The notes under the pieces are model-generated. The model was not told the DNA's origin. It did not search any database and was given only the letters and a program-made list of their open reading frames with translations. The translations under genes and the position numbers were made by a program. Shown one piece after another: positions 54,027 through 63,156 of a stretch of DNA of 64,000 bases (the first letter of the stretch is position 1; each line of letters starts with the position of its first letter). The stretch lies in contig CAWBFN010000001.1 of assembly GCA_963788125.1 (NCBI GenBank), forward strand, positions 1,488,001 through 1,552,000, read 5' to 3'. This stretch comes from Bog-473 sp963788125 (GTDB taxonomy: Bacteria; Actinomycetota; Acidimicrobiia; Acidimicrobiales; RAAP-2).

Positions 54027-54638
54027 CTATACGTTCCCTGCCGCGGCCACGGAACGGTCGATGACCTGGTCGATGAACCCGTACTCGCGGGCCTCCTCAG
54101 CGGTGAACCAGCGGTCACGGTCCGAGTCCAGCTCGATCCGCTCCAGTGGCTGCCCCGTGTGGAAGGCGATGCGTTCGGCCATCATCCGCTTCAGGTAGAT
54201 GATCTGCTCGGCCTGGATGGCGATGTCGGCCGCCTGCCCCTGCATGGCACCCGAGGGCTGGTGCATCAGGATCCGGGAGTGGGGCAGGGCGAACCGCTTG
54301 CCCGGGGATCCGGCGCACAGCAGGAACTGGCCCATGCTGGCCGCCAGGCCGACGCAGATGGTCGACACATCGGGACGGACGTACTGCATGGTGTCGTAGA
54401 TCGCCAGCCCGTCGGTCACCGAGCCCCCCGGTGAGTTGATGTAGAGCGAGATGTCCTTGTCGGGGTCTTCGGCTTCCAGCAGGATCAGCTGGGCACAGAC
54501 CAGATTGGCCGTGAGCTGGTCGATGGCGCTGCCGATGAAGACGATCCGCTCCTTGAGCAGTCGCTGGTAGATGTCCGGAGTGGGGTCGGGTCCCCCTCCG
54601 GCGCCGACGATCGTGGGGATACGGGATAAAAGAGCCAT
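54027..54638 (-). CDS. clpP: ATP-dependent Clp protease proteolytic subunit
   Basis: 203 residues. Active-site Ser is S101 in GLAASMGQFLL and His H126 in RILMHQPSG, with the N-terminal LLKERIVFIG. ClpP forms a tetradecameric barrel with ClpX/ClpC. Such a gene placed immediately before Wzm is unusual; trigger factor or clpX, its usual neighbours, are not here. Confidence 0.94.
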   Translation of the reverse strand: MALLSRIPTIVGAGGGPDPTPDIYQRLLKERIVFIGSAIDQLTANLVCAQLILLEAEDPDKDISLYINSPGGSVTDGLAIYDTMQYVRPDVSTICVGLAASMGQFLLCAGSPGKRFALPHSRILMHQPSGAMQGQAADIAIQAEQIIYLKRMMAERIAFHTGQPLERIELDSDRDRWFTAEEAREYGFIDQVIDRSVAAAGNV

Positions 54639-54717
54639 GGCACGAGGCTACTTCCCGCGCCGGGCGCCCATGGTCAAGGGGCCGTACACTCCCTGTTCAC
54701 CCGCACTGCGGGGCGCT

Positions 54718-54803
54718 GCGGGCGTGGCGGAACAGGCAGACGCGCCGGGTTTAGGTCCCGGTCCCCACTGGGGGTGGAGGTTCGAATCCTCTCGCCCGCA
54801 CCA
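54718..54803 (+). tRNA. tRNA-Leu(TAG)
   Basis: Cloverleaf with acceptor GCGGGCG / CGCCCGC, long variable arm (typical of Leu/Ser), anticodon stem CCGGG and loop with TAG, T-arm GTTCGAATCC and an encoded CCA. 79 bp upstream of the tRNA lies the clpP start in the opposite direction. Confidence 0.93.
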
Positions 54804-54849
54804 CATCGCCGGGATCCGGCGGGTCACCGGGGCCGTCACGAGCGCCGCA

Positions 54850-55788
54850 TCAGGGTCGGCGCTCGGGGGGCACCCGGCAGAGGTAGGCCAGCAGGTAGCA
54901 GTCTTCGAGGTCGCTGAAGATGCCCCGGGCGCTGGCGACGGCCTCGGCGTCGAAGCGACCGGCCGCCACGCTCGGGCCGGCGTAGTTGAGGCCCTTGGCC
55001 TCGACGATCTCGAAGCCGGCACGCTCCAACTTCCCGCTCAGCTCGGTGTGGGTGTACTCGTGCTCGTGATCGGGGTCGATGAAGTCGGCCTGCTGCAGAC
55101 GGGTGACCCGGGCATTGGGGGTGTCGAGGCCCAGATGGCCCCCGGGCTTGAGCACACGGTGCACCTCGGAGAGCACCACGTCGGCCACCTCGAGGGGCAC
55201 GTGCTCGATGCTCTGGCCGCTGTAGACGAGGTCCACCGAATCGTCGGGGAAGTCGGACAGGTCGACCATGGAGTGGTAGCGGTAGCGCACCGGCCCCAGG
55301 GCGGTCGTGGTCACGGCGTGGGCCGTGTCCTCCCGGTAGAGCTCGTTGCGTTCCTCCGAGGGGAGGTCGATCACCACCAGGTCGTCGAAGCGGTACGGGT
55401 AGCCCATGAGCACCAGGGCGCCGGTGGGATTGCCCAGGGCCGTGCCCCCGAGGTCCAGGATCCGTTTCCCCGCCGGCAGGGAGCGGACGAACATCATGCG
55501 GCTGAAGTGCAGCGACTGGCCCAGGCCGGGAAAGGGCGTGACCGACCACCACTCGCCCGAGGCCACGGCCCAGTTGGCCACCTGCTGGGGGGTCAGCGAG
55601 CCGTTCGCCAGTCCCGAGAGGTAGCTTGCCGTCCCCGTCGGGTCCGGCTCCCGACCCAGGATGAGCTCGTAGACCACGTCGAGCACCTGTTGGGCCGAGA
55701 GCGGCGACAGGCCACGCCACCCCTGACCCCCCGGCGTCGGGGCGGGTGCTCCGCGCACGCGGCGCAGTGCGCCCTTTACCGTTGGCAT
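54850..55788 (-). CDS. DUF4214-SAM methyltransferase fusion
   Basis: 312 residues from ATG 55788. N-terminal residues 30-80 form a DUF4214-like unit (QQVLDVVYELILGREPDPTG ... LTPQQVANWAVASGEW) and the C-terminal part a class I methyltransferase (ILDLGGTALGNPTGA; YSGQSIEHVPLEVADVVLSE; LKPGGHLGLDTPN). Fusions of this type occur in surface-polysaccharide loci, so it may act with the genes at 46057-54024. Substrate unknown. Confidence 0.78.
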   Translation of the reverse strand: MPTVKGALRRVRGAPAPTPGGQGWRGLSPLSAQQVLDVVYELILGREPDPTGTASYLSGLANGSLTPQQVANWAVASGEWWSVTPFPGLGQSLHFSRMMFVRSLPAGKRILDLGGTALGNPTGALVLMGYPYRFDDLVVIDLPSEERNELYREDTAHAVTTTALGPVRYRYHSMVDLSDFPDDSVDLVYSGQSIEHVPLEVADVVLSEVHRVLKPGGHLGLDTPNARVTRLQQADFIDPDHEHEYTHTELSGKLERAGFEIVEAKGLNYAGPSVAAGRFDAEAVASARGIFSDLEDCYLLAYLCRVPPERRP

Positions 55789-55830
55789 TCCCCTCAAGGT
55801 ACCCGCCGCAGCCGGTTAGCTTCGACACCC

Positions 55831-56868
55831 GTGCCCCACATGACGGCCGCTCCCGACAAGTTCCGCGGTATCGCGTCGGCGGCCGAGGTCGCCTCCGCCG
55901 TGGCCGCCGCCGCCCGGAGGGCCGGGTGGACAGCCGACGAGGTCCCACTGTCCGACGGCGGCGAGGGCCTCTTGGAGGCGGTCGGCGGCACGCCGCACTT
56001 CACCACGGTGCCCGGTCCGCTCGGCACGCCGACGCTGGCCGAATGGCGCCTCCTGCCGGAGAGCGGCGCGGGGGGCCCGACGGCGGTCATCGAGATGTCC
56101 CGCGCCGCCGGGCGGGCCCTGCTCCCCCGCCCCCTCGGCGAAGACCCAATGGTGGCCGACACCGCCGGGGTAGGCCATCTCCTCCTCGGCGCCCGGGACG
56201 CCGGGGCCAGCCGGATCGTGGTCGGCTGCGGAGGCTCGGCCACCACCGACGGGGGGTGGGGTGCAGTGCGGGTCCTCGGATCCCCCCAGGCCCTGGCCGG
56301 CATCGACCTGGAGGTGGCCTGCGACGTCACCACGCCCTTCGGCCAGGCAGCCATCGTCTTCGGACCGCAGAAGGGGGCGTCCGCCGAGCAGGTGCAGCGG
56401 CTGACGCACCGCCTCCACCTCCTGGCCGACCGCTACCGGCAAGAGTTCGGCGTAGCGGTCGACGCCCTGCCCGGCGCCGGAGCCGCCGGCGGCCTGGCCG
56501 GGGGGCTGGCCGCGCTGGGGGGGCGCATCGTGCCCGGATTCGACCTGGTGGCCGGCGTGACCGGGCTGGCCCGGCGCATCGCCGCAGCCGATCTGGTGGT
56601 CACCGGCGAGGGGCACCTCGACCCCCCGTCCTTCGAGGGCAAGGTGCCCGGCGGCGTGCTCCGGCTGGCCCGCGGGCACTGCCCCGTGCTCTGCGTCGTC
56701 GGCGACGCCGACCGGGAGCTCCTCCGATCGCCGCCCCCCGGTATGGAGATCGTCAGCCTGACGGCGCGGTTCGGCGCGGCCCGGTCGCGGCGGGAGACCA
56801 CCGGCCTGATCGCCGAGGTGGTGAGGGAGGCCGTGGCCCGGCACGGGCCGGTGGACGACGCTGGGTGA
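55831..56868 (+). CDS. Glycerate kinase
   Basis: 345 residues from GTG 55831 (ATG 55840 is an alternative). Family motifs are APDKFRGIASAAEVA at the start, PLSDGGEGLLEAV, GCGGSATTDGGWGAVRVLG and TGEGHLDPPSFEGKVPGGV. It phosphorylates D-glycerate (to 2- or 3-phosphoglycerate) in glyoxylate or serine metabolism. Divergent from the DUF4214-methyltransferase. Confidence 0.88.
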   Translation: MPHMTAAPDKFRGIASAAEVASAVAAAARRAGWTADEVPLSDGGEGLLEAVGGTPHFTTVPGPLGTPTLAEWRLLPESGAGGPTAVIEMSRAAGRALLPRPLGEDPMVADTAGVGHLLLGARDAGASRIVVGCGGSATTDGGWGAVRVLGSPQALAGIDLEVACDVTTPFGQAAIVFGPQKGASAEQVQRLTHRLHLLADRYRQEFGVAVDALPGAGAAGGLAGGLAALGGRIVPGFDLVAGVTGLARRIAAADLVVTGEGHLDPPSFEGKVPGGVLRLARGHCPVLCVVGDADRELLRSPPPGMEIVSLTARFGAARSRRETTGLIAEVVREAVARHGPVDDAG

Positions 56869-56919
56869 CGACGCCGGGTGACGACGCGGGGGTGACGTCG
56901 CCGCCCGGCCCGGCCGCGC

Positions 56920-57579
56920 TCACCCCGAGGCCAGCATGCGGTGCAGATCCCGCTCCATCGCATCGGTGAGCTCAACGAGGAGTTCCAAGCGGTCCGAGGT
57001 GCCGCTGGCCGAGAGCAGGCGTTGGGCATCCATCATGTTGAGTGGCGCCTCGCTGCACAGCTGCCACGACGCCACGTCCGGGTCGTCGTCGAACCGTGCC
57101 TCGGCGGGCAGCGCCGAGGACCTTCCACTCTCCGACAGCAGGCCGCGGGTGCGGCGCACGCTCAGTTCGGCCCGGCGCACCAATGAGGGCGCCACGGCGT
57201 CGATGCGGGGCGACCACTCCTCCACCAGGGCCAGCGGGTAGGGGTCGTCCACCAACCACTCGCCCACCCGGATCCTCGCCTCCCCCTGGACGACCAGCAG
57301 CCAGCGCCCATCGGAGAGTGCCGCCGCCTTGGTGATGGCGGCACACGTGCCGACCGCCATGCGTTGGTCACCGCCGCCGACTTCCCTCCCCCGCTCGATG
57401 AGGACCACACCGAAGCGGGAGTCACCCGCCAGGCAGTCGCGGGTGAGCTCGCGGTAGCGGGGCTCGAAGACGTGAAGGGGGATCTGCGCGTGGGGATAGA
57501 GGACGGCCGAGAGGGGGAACATCCCCAAGCGCCGGAGCGGCGACTGCTCCGATGGTGCTTCCGGTGGCACTGCTGTCAT
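56920..57579 (-). CDS. Lon N-terminal (substrate-binding) domain protein
   Basis: 219 residues from ATG 57579. The PUA-like Lon N-domain is seen as LGMFPLSAVLYPHAQIPLHV, FEPRYRELTRDCLAG and RFGVVLIERG, without any AAA+ or protease part, as in the LON_substr_bdg proteins of Actinobacteria. Function is unassigned. Convergent with glycerate kinase. Confidence 0.87.
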   Translation of the reverse strand: MTAVPPEAPSEQSPLRRLGMFPLSAVLYPHAQIPLHVFEPRYRELTRDCLAGDSRFGVVLIERGREVGGGDQRMAVGTCAAITKAAALSDGRWLLVVQGEARIRVGEWLVDDPYPLALVEEWSPRIDAVAPSLVRRAELSVRRTRGLLSESGRSSALPAEARFDDDPDVASWQLCSEAPLNMMDAQRLLSASGTSDRLELLVELTDAMERDLHRMLASG

Positions 57580-57717
57580 CGTCACCACACTGTCACGAAA
57601 CAGATGAGCTGGGAAAACCCTCACGCGGTCGAAGCCAGCGGGGGTTCGCCGGGGTCACCGGGGTTCGACCCGGAAGTCGGTCGAGGTTCGGCGGGACTCC
57701 CGTCCCCCGACGCGAGC

Positions 57718-57740
57718 AGGACCGACGCTAGGTCGGTCCT
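57718..57740. terminator. 9-bp stem hairpin in a 540-bp gene-free stretch
   Basis: aggaccgac / gtcggtcct with a 5-nt loop is the only structure I find between the Lon-domain gene and 58120; no coding or tRNA sequence is supported in 57580-58120. It may be a transcript end. Confidence 0.4.
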
Positions 57741-58120
57741 GTACTCGTTCAGTGTCCTGTTCGCAGCCTTCGGGACCAACCGTTTGCGACGTTGGTGGGG
57801 GCCACATCGTCCGCCGGCCGGCACACGCACCGGCTCGGGCTCGACCTGGCTCTGTGCAAGGTTGCCCGCCCTCGAGCTGCTCTGCGGCGCCACCGACACC
57901 AAGTCAGTGGCGCGGGTTCAACCCGGTGGATCGCCTTCCTCGGTCGAGCGTGTCGACGTCATCGGCAGCTCCTTTCCACTCGGGGCAACGGAGCGATCCG
58001 CTACCTCACTGGGTCCAGTATCTGCCCTCCCGTGGCCCGTGTGAACCCCACGCGAACTGGCCATTCGCAAACAACCTGGTCACGGGTCCGGCGCGTGCGG
58101 CCTTCCTCGGCCTCCGGCGC

Positions 58121-58444
58121 TCACCCGTGGGTCGAACCGCCGGCCACCTCGTAGGACCACAGCTCAGAGGAGACCGACACCGGACCGCCGTGGGGCGAAG
58201 GGCGGTCGGCGCCGGCATGCCCGTGGGCGAAGGCCGGAGAGCTGACCCAGCCGGCGAACGACGCTTCGTCCCTCCACCGGGTGACCACGAGCCACTGTCG
58301 TCGGTCGTCGGTCGGTCGCAGCAGCTCGAACCCCTCGAACCCCTCCTGGTCGTCCACCGCACCGGCACGGGCGGCAAAGCGCTTGGCCAACTCGTCTCCG
58401 GCCTCCTCGGGCACCGTGATGGCGTTGATCTTGATCACTGTCAT
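58121..58444 (-). CDS. MhuD/HmoA-like haem-degrading antibiotic-biosynthesis-monooxygenase
   Basis: 107 residues of the ABM dimeric ferredoxin-like fold. The start VIKINAI with N7, the Trp at position 66 (FAGWVSSP) and the motif LRPTDDRRQWLVVTRW closely resemble mycobacterial MhuD as I remember it. The haem-ligand His is at 74 or 76 instead of 75, so a small shift exists. MhuD opens haem to mycobilin for iron uptake. Spaced 9 bp from the glycosyltransferase gene upstream. Confidence 0.72.
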   Translation of the reverse strand: MTVIKINAITVPEEAGDELAKRFAARAGAVDDQEGFEGFELLRPTDDRRQWLVVTRWRDEASFAGWVSSPAFAHGHAGADRPSPHGGPVSVSSELWSYEVAGGSTHG

Positions 58445-58453
58445 GACCCGAAC

Positions 58454-59668
58454 CTACCCCTCAACCTCGTTGCCGTGACGCTGCTCACGCCGGCGGCGAC
58501 CCACGAACTCCTCCAGAAACGCGCCGTAGCGCGCCATGACCACCGGCCAGCGATAGGTGCGCTCCACATAGCGGAACCCGTTCTGCCGCATGGTCTCGTG
58601 GAGCACGGTGTCTCCGGTCAATCGCCCGATCACGGCCTCGAACTCGGCGAAACCCTCGAACCAGAGTCCGGCCCCGGACTGCTCGCAGTGCTCCCGGGTC
58701 GCACCGCAGACCGCATTGACGACGGCCGGGGCGCCCGCCGTCATGCCCTCGACCACCGTGAGGGAGAACGACTCGAAGGGCGACGGGGCCACCAGTGCGT
58801 GCGCGCCGCGCAGCAAGCCCCACTTCGACGCATCGTCGATCAGGCCGGTCACCACGATGTCGGGTCCCTCGTCGGGCGGATCGACGACCTGCCCCACCAG
58901 GACGAGCCGCAGCGCCCCCGGGTGGCGCTCCTTGTAGGAGCGGAAGTAGCGCCAGAGGATCCCCGTGCCCTTCTTGTCGTCCACCCTCCCGATGCACAGC
59001 AGGTAGGGCGCCTCGCCCAGCCCGAAGAGTGCCCGGGCGCGCTCGGCCGATCCGTCGACCTCCTCGACCCCCAGGCCGATGACCACCTGCGGCGTGGCCG
59101 CCACGCCGAAGCGCCCGACCACCAGCCGTCGCTCGCTGCGTGTGTGGAAGGCGAATCCGCGGCACTGGGCGAACACGGCGTCAAAGATGGGCAGGTGGAG
59201 GGCCGGCTCCTCGTGGGCCGCCGGATGGAGGATGGCCCTCTCCCTGACGCGGGGCAGGCCGCGGATCGTCGGGTAGTAGAGGTAGGGGTAGAAGGCCACC
59301 ACGTCGGCGTCGCTGGACTCGACCGCATCGAGGAGTGCCGGAGAGAGGGGGCCCTGCAGGTCGACCCAGCGCTCGGTGTCCTCCACGGCCGCGCGCTCGG
59401 GATCGGCCAGGAGCATCTGCGACAGGGGGTGGAACGCCTCGCCGCGTCCCGCCTCCGAGGCGATGCGGTGCACCGTGACCCCGTTGATCTCCTCGGTGCC
59501 CGGCGGCAGCTCGTCGCGCCACGTCAGGGCGTCCAGCGACGCCGAGGTGAAGACCTCCACCTGGTCGCCGCGATCGGCGACCAGGTGCTCGGCCAGCATG
59601 CGGGCCCCGGTCTCCGCTCCACCGCGGATCTCGAGACCGTAGCGGGGCACCACATAGGCGACCTTCAC
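58454..59668 (-). CDS. GT4-family glycosyltransferase (paralogue of the 48295 gene)
   Basis: 404 residues from GTG 59668. It begins VKVAYVVPRYGLEIRGGAET and shares the INGVTVHRIASE, LLCIGRVDDKKGTGILW and APSPFESFSLTVVEGM blocks with the GT at 48295-49494, so the two arose by duplication. It stands apart from the polysaccharide operon, next to the MhuD-like gene. Acceptor and donor unknown. Confidence 0.87.
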   Translation of the reverse strand: MKVAYVVPRYGLEIRGGAETGARMLAEHLVADRGDQVEVFTSASLDALTWRDELPPGTEEINGVTVHRIASEAGRGEAFHPLSQMLLADPERAAVEDTERWVDLQGPLSPALLDAVESSDADVVAFYPYLYYPTIRGLPRVRERAILHPAAHEEPALHLPIFDAVFAQCRGFAFHTRSERRLVVGRFGVAATPQVVIGLGVEEVDGSAERARALFGLGEAPYLLCIGRVDDKKGTGILWRYFRSYKERHPGALRLVLVGQVVDPPDEGPDIVVTGLIDDASKWGLLRGAHALVAPSPFESFSLTVVEGMTAGAPAVVNAVCGATREHCEQSGAGLWFEGFAEFEAVIGRLTGDTVLHETMRQNGFRYVERTYRWPVVMARYGAFLEEFVGRRRREQRHGNEVEG

Positions 59669-59801
59669 GACCCGAGGGCTGTCGCCACCGGTCGGCGGTT
59701 CACACGGGCCCCACTGCCGGGCCGGGGGGCGGTGACCATGGCGAAACGATAACGGCCCCACTCCGGCGGACTGCTCCGTCGCACCCACGGGGGGCGGCGA
59801 T

Positions 59802-60314
59802 ATGGTGCATCGAATGCAAGAGCACCAGTTCTTCGTCGACATCGCCGCCACGCCGGACGAGCTGTGGGAGCTCTTCTGGCTACGGCGCGCCCTGACGCAG
59901 TCCGGTGACGTGACCATCGAGATCCTCCACCGGGGGGATGCGATCGGCGAGGGCCTGGTGCGCCACTGCACCTTCCGTGTGCCGCGCTACCTGCTCTCGG
60001 GGGGCCGGGGCCAGTCGTGGGAGTGGCTGACCGAGGTCACGCCCCAGGTGTCGTGGAAGTACAACGCCGTGGGCAAGCCGCTCTGGTCGGAGGCCGAGGG
60101 CCGCACCCGCCTGGAGGATCTGGGCGACGGTCAGACCCGCGTCCACTTCTCCGAGACCTACCGCGCCTTCAATCCGATCATGCGCCTGCTGCTCGAGAAG
60201 CGTGTGCACGACTTCATCTCCAAGGACAACGATCGCCTGATCCGCGAGTCGCTCACCAACGGGGTGCAGATGATGCGGGCGGCGCGGGCGGCGGGATCGC
60301 CGGACCCGTCATGA
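59802..60314 (+). CDS. SRPBCC-family (cyclase/START-type) protein
   Basis: 170 residues. The start MVHRMQEHQFFVDIAATPDELWELFW is the SRPBCC N-terminal strand and helix, and VLLEKRVHDFISKDNDRLI-type helix at the C-terminus closes the cavity (quoted as LLLEKRVHDFISKDND). The family binds hydrophobic ligands; no catalytic pair is visible. ATG 59814 is an alternative start. Flanked by core genes, so its role is undetermined. Confidence 0.75.
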   Translation: MVHRMQEHQFFVDIAATPDELWELFWLRRALTQSGDVTIEILHRGDAIGEGLVRHCTFRVPRYLLSGGRGQSWEWLTEVTPQVSWKYNAVGKPLWSEAEGRTRLEDLGDGQTRVHFSETYRAFNPIMRLLLEKRVHDFISKDNDRLIRESLTNGVQMMRAARAAGSPDPS

Positions 60315-60334
60315 GCGCGATGAGCTCACCACGC

Positions 60335-60964
60335 TCAACCCTCGGAGCGGTCGGCTCGTTCAGCGAGGGCAGCCGCCAGGGATCGGAAGGCTCGTCCACG
60401 GTGCGAGATGGCGTGCTTCTCGGTCGGGGTCATCTCGGCGAAGGTGCGTCCGCCACCTTCGAGGGGCACGAACACCGGGTCGTAGCCGAAGCCGCCGTTC
60501 CCGCGGGCCCGGGGCGAAATAGTCCCCTCGACCACCCCTTCGGCTGAGAGCTCCGCCCCGTCGGGGAATGCAGCCAGGGCAATCGTGCGGAACCGGGCCG
60601 TCCGCGCTGCGCCGGCGTCGAGCAGCGCGTCGAGGTCGACGAGCAGCTTGGCCACGTTGTCGGCGTAGGTGACGTCCTCGCCCGCGTAGCGGGCCGAGTA
60701 CACGCCGGGGGCGCCCCCCAACGCGTCGACCTCCAACCCCGTGTCGTCGGCGACGGCGGCCAGACCGGTGGCCGCCACCAGGGCCCGGGCCTTGAGCCGG
60801 GCGTTGTCGAGCAACGTCGCGCCGTCTTCCACGACGTCGGGCACGGCGGCCGGGCGGGGCACGAGCTCGACGTCGAGCACGTCGTCCAGCACGGCGGTGA
60901 TCTCCGCCACCTTGTCCGGATTGGCCGATGCCAGCACGAGCCGCAACCGGGCACCGCCGCTCAT
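60335..60964 (-). CDS. rdgB: XTP/dITP pyrophosphatase (RdgB/HAM1)
   Basis: 209 residues. Motifs are VLASANPDKVAEI at the start, VADDTGLEVDAL, GGFGYDPVFVP and SHRGRAFRSL. It removes non-canonical purine triphosphates (ITP, XTP, dITP). The start overlaps the rph stop (ATGA), giving the usual rph-rdgB operon of Actinobacteria. Confidence 0.95.
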   Translation of the reverse strand: MSGGARLRLVLASANPDKVAEITAVLDDVLDVELVPRPAAVPDVVEDGATLLDNARLKARALVAATGLAAVADDTGLEVDALGGAPGVYSARYAGEDVTYADNVAKLLVDLDALLDAGAARTARFRTIALAAFPDGAELSAEGVVEGTISPRARGNGGFGYDPVFVPLEGGGRTFAEMTPTEKHAISHRGRAFRSLAAALAERADRSEG

Positions 60965-61740
60965 CGCGCCGGCGGTGGCTCGGCCAGGACGGCCGCCTGC
61001 AGCGTCGACAGCTCCTTTATGCCGCCCTCGGCCAGACCCAGCAGGCTCTCGAGCTCGCCGCGGCTGAACGCCATGCCCTCGGCTGTCCCCTGCACCTCGA
61101 CGAACCGGCCGGCGCCCGTCATGACGACGTTCATGTCCACCTCGGCGCGGGAGTCCTCGGCGTAGGGCAGGTCGAGCATGGGCACGCCGTCGATGATCCC
61201 CACCGAGACAGCGGCCACCGAGTCGGTCAGCGGGTTGGCGCGCAGGACGCCTCGCTGCTGCAGGCGGGTGAAGGCGTCGTGCAGTGCCACATAGGCGCCG
61301 CAGATCGACGCGGTACGGGTGCCGCCGTCCGCCTGCAGGACGTCGCAGTCGACCGTCACTTGGATCTCGCCCAGCGCCACGAGGTCACACACGGCCCGCA
61401 GAGAGCGCGCGATGAGACGCTGGATCTCCTGGGTCCGGCCCGACTGCTTCCCCTTGGCCGCCTCGCGGGACGCCCGCTCGGGTGTCGATCCGGGCAGCAT
61501 GGAGTACTCGGCCGTGACCCAGCCCTTGCCGCTGCCGCGCATCCACGGGGGGACGCGCTCCTCGACCGACGCCGTACAGAGCACCTTGGTCTGGCCGAAG
61601 GAGGCCAGCGCCGAGCCGGGGGCCATGACGGTGAAGTCGCGCACGAAGCTCACCGGGCGCAGCTCGTCGAGGGCGCGCCCGTCGCCGCGGGCGGTGCGAA
61701 GATCCCCGCGGGTCTCCTTTGCTCGGTCGTGATCGGACAT
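60961..61740 (-). CDS. rph: Ribonuclease PH
   Basis: 259 residues with RGDGRALDELRPVSF, GSALASFGQTKVLCTASVEE, GWVTAEYSMLPGST and GLAEGGIKELSTLQ, the RNase PH fold used for phosphorolytic trimming of tRNA 3' ends. The ATG at 61740 is preceded by GAGGAGAGGA-type sequence. Coupled with rdgB; upstream is the metallo-beta-lactamase-fold gene. Confidence 0.95.
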   Translation of the reverse strand: MSDHDRAKETRGDLRTARGDGRALDELRPVSFVRDFTVMAPGSALASFGQTKVLCTASVEERVPPWMRGSGKGWVTAEYSMLPGSTPERASREAAKGKQSGRTQEIQRLIARSLRAVCDLVALGEIQVTVDCDVLQADGGTRTASICGAYVALHDAFTRLQQRGVLRANPLTDSVAAVSVGIIDGVPMLDLPYAEDSRAEVDMNVVMTGAGRFVEVQGTAEGMAFSRGELESLLGLAEGGIKELSTLQAAVLAEPPPAR

Positions 61741-61773
61741 CGCACTCCTCTCCTCGCGCTGGCGCGGTGGTGA

Positions 61774-62525
61774 CTACCAGTCGAAGACCGCGCCGCTGGT
61801 GGCCTGCTCCACCGGCTGCCCGAAGGCGAGCTCGGCTTCCTGGCGCACGTCGTCGGCCGCCACCGTAGGCCACCGGTGGGTGAGGATCAGGCGGCGGACC
61901 CCGGCGGCGCGCGCCATGGTGCCCGCCTCTCGCCCGCTCAGATGGAGAAACGACCCCTCGCGCTCGCTGGTGTAGGTGGCCTCGCAGAGGAACGTGCCGA
62001 TGTCCGAGCCCAACTCCTCGACGGACCAGCTCGGCCCGGAGTCGGCCGAGTAGGCCAGCGTGGCACCGCCGTGAGCCAGGCCGACGGCCAGGGTCGGCGT
62101 GCCGTGGTCGGTCGCTCCGAACCGGGCCTCCATCGATCCGATCGTGAGCACCATGGAGGGGGCCAGCTCCTGCCAGTCGACCCACTCCGCCGACGAGTAG
62201 TGCGACCTCTCCCGCAGCCCCGGGGGGGCGTACACCGCGAGCGGCTGCCCCCCTCCCCCCGAAATCGCTCCCGGCCGGGACCGAACCCGGCCCAGGTGGC
62301 GAAGGCCTCGAGGTCCGTCCAGTGGTCGGGGTGCGCGTGGGTCAGGATCACCGCGGCGATACGACCCGGGTCCCCCCAGGCCTGGAGCCGGGCGAAGGTG
62401 CCCGATCCCGAGTCGAGCAGGACTGCCGTGTCCCCGGCCTCGACGAGATACCCGCTGCCCGCGCCGCCCGGGCCGGGCCAGCTTCCGTCGCATCCGAGCA
62501 CGGTCAGCCTGCGCCCCGTCGTCAC
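61774..62525 (-). CDS. Metallo-beta-lactamase-fold hydrolase (RNase Z/AtsA-like), frameshifted
   Basis: GTG 62525. The first frame covers LTVLGCDGSWPG, LLDSGSGTFARL and the metal motif LTHAHPDHWTDL (HxHxDH), then leaves the expected reading inside two G runs near 62255; the other frame resumes with QPLAVYAPPGLRER, TDHGTPTLAVGL, YSADSGPS and LTHRWPT to the stop at 61774. Restoring one G gives about 250 residues, the size of the RNase-Z-like/arylsulfatase-type proteins next to rph in Actinobacteria. The break lies in a homopolymer, so it is probably a sequence error. Confidence 0.8.
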
Positions 62526-62601
62526 GACCCCCCACACTAGGCAGGGCCGCGACACACCCCGGCGACCGGTCGCGGCGGAGATTCCTATGCTCTCGGTTGC
62601 C

Positions 62602-63141
62602 ATGGCCACGTACGTCGCCCTCCTGCGCAGCGTCAACGTCTCCGGCCACGGGCGGCTCTCCATGGCCGAGGTGCGACGCTCCTTCCTCTCGCTCGGCCAC
62701 ACCGACGTGTCGACGTACATCCAGACCGGCAACGTGCTCTTTCGCACCCGGCGCACGAGCATGGCCGCCCTGGCGACGGAGATCGAGCGCCAACTGGAGC
62801 GGGATTTCGGGAGCAGCCCGGCGGTGATCCTGCGCACCGCGGCCGATCTGTCACGCACCGTCGCCACGAGCCCCTTCGCCCGGCGGGGGGCCGATCCCTC
62901 CAGACATCACGTGACGTTTCTGGCCGAGCGCCCGAGCGAGGAACGGCTGGCGGCCTTCACCGTCCCACCGAGCGGACGGGACGAGCTGGTCATGGACGGC
63001 CTGGAGCTGTACGTGCACACGCCGGACGGCTACGCCGGTTCCAAGCTGACCGGTGCGCTGTTGGAGCGCCGGCTCGGCGTCCTGAGCACGACCAGGAACT
63101 GGAACACGGTCGTGAAGCTCCACGAGCTCGCCGGGGGCTGA
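62602..63141 (+). CDS. DUF1697 family protein
   Basis: 179 residues. It starts MATYVALLRSVNVSGHGRLSM and holds TYIQTGNVLFRT and RNWNTVVKLHELAG, which are the usual DUF1697 blocks. No function is established for the family. Divergent from the metallo-hydrolase gene. Confidence 0.88.
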   Translation: MATYVALLRSVNVSGHGRLSMAEVRRSFLSLGHTDVSTYIQTGNVLFRTRRTSMAALATEIERQLERDFGSSPAVILRTAADLSRTVATSPFARRGADPSRHHVTFLAERPSEERLAAFTVPPSGRDELVMDGLELYVHTPDGYAGSKLTGALLERRLGVLSTTRNWNTVVKLHELAGG

Positions 63142-63156
63142 GCCGCCCTGGACGTC

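Noticed and set aside
57620..58120. tRNA-like gggttc..accc motifs in the 540-bp gap
   Set aside because: No acceptor or anticodon arm pairs with them, so no tRNA can be folded.
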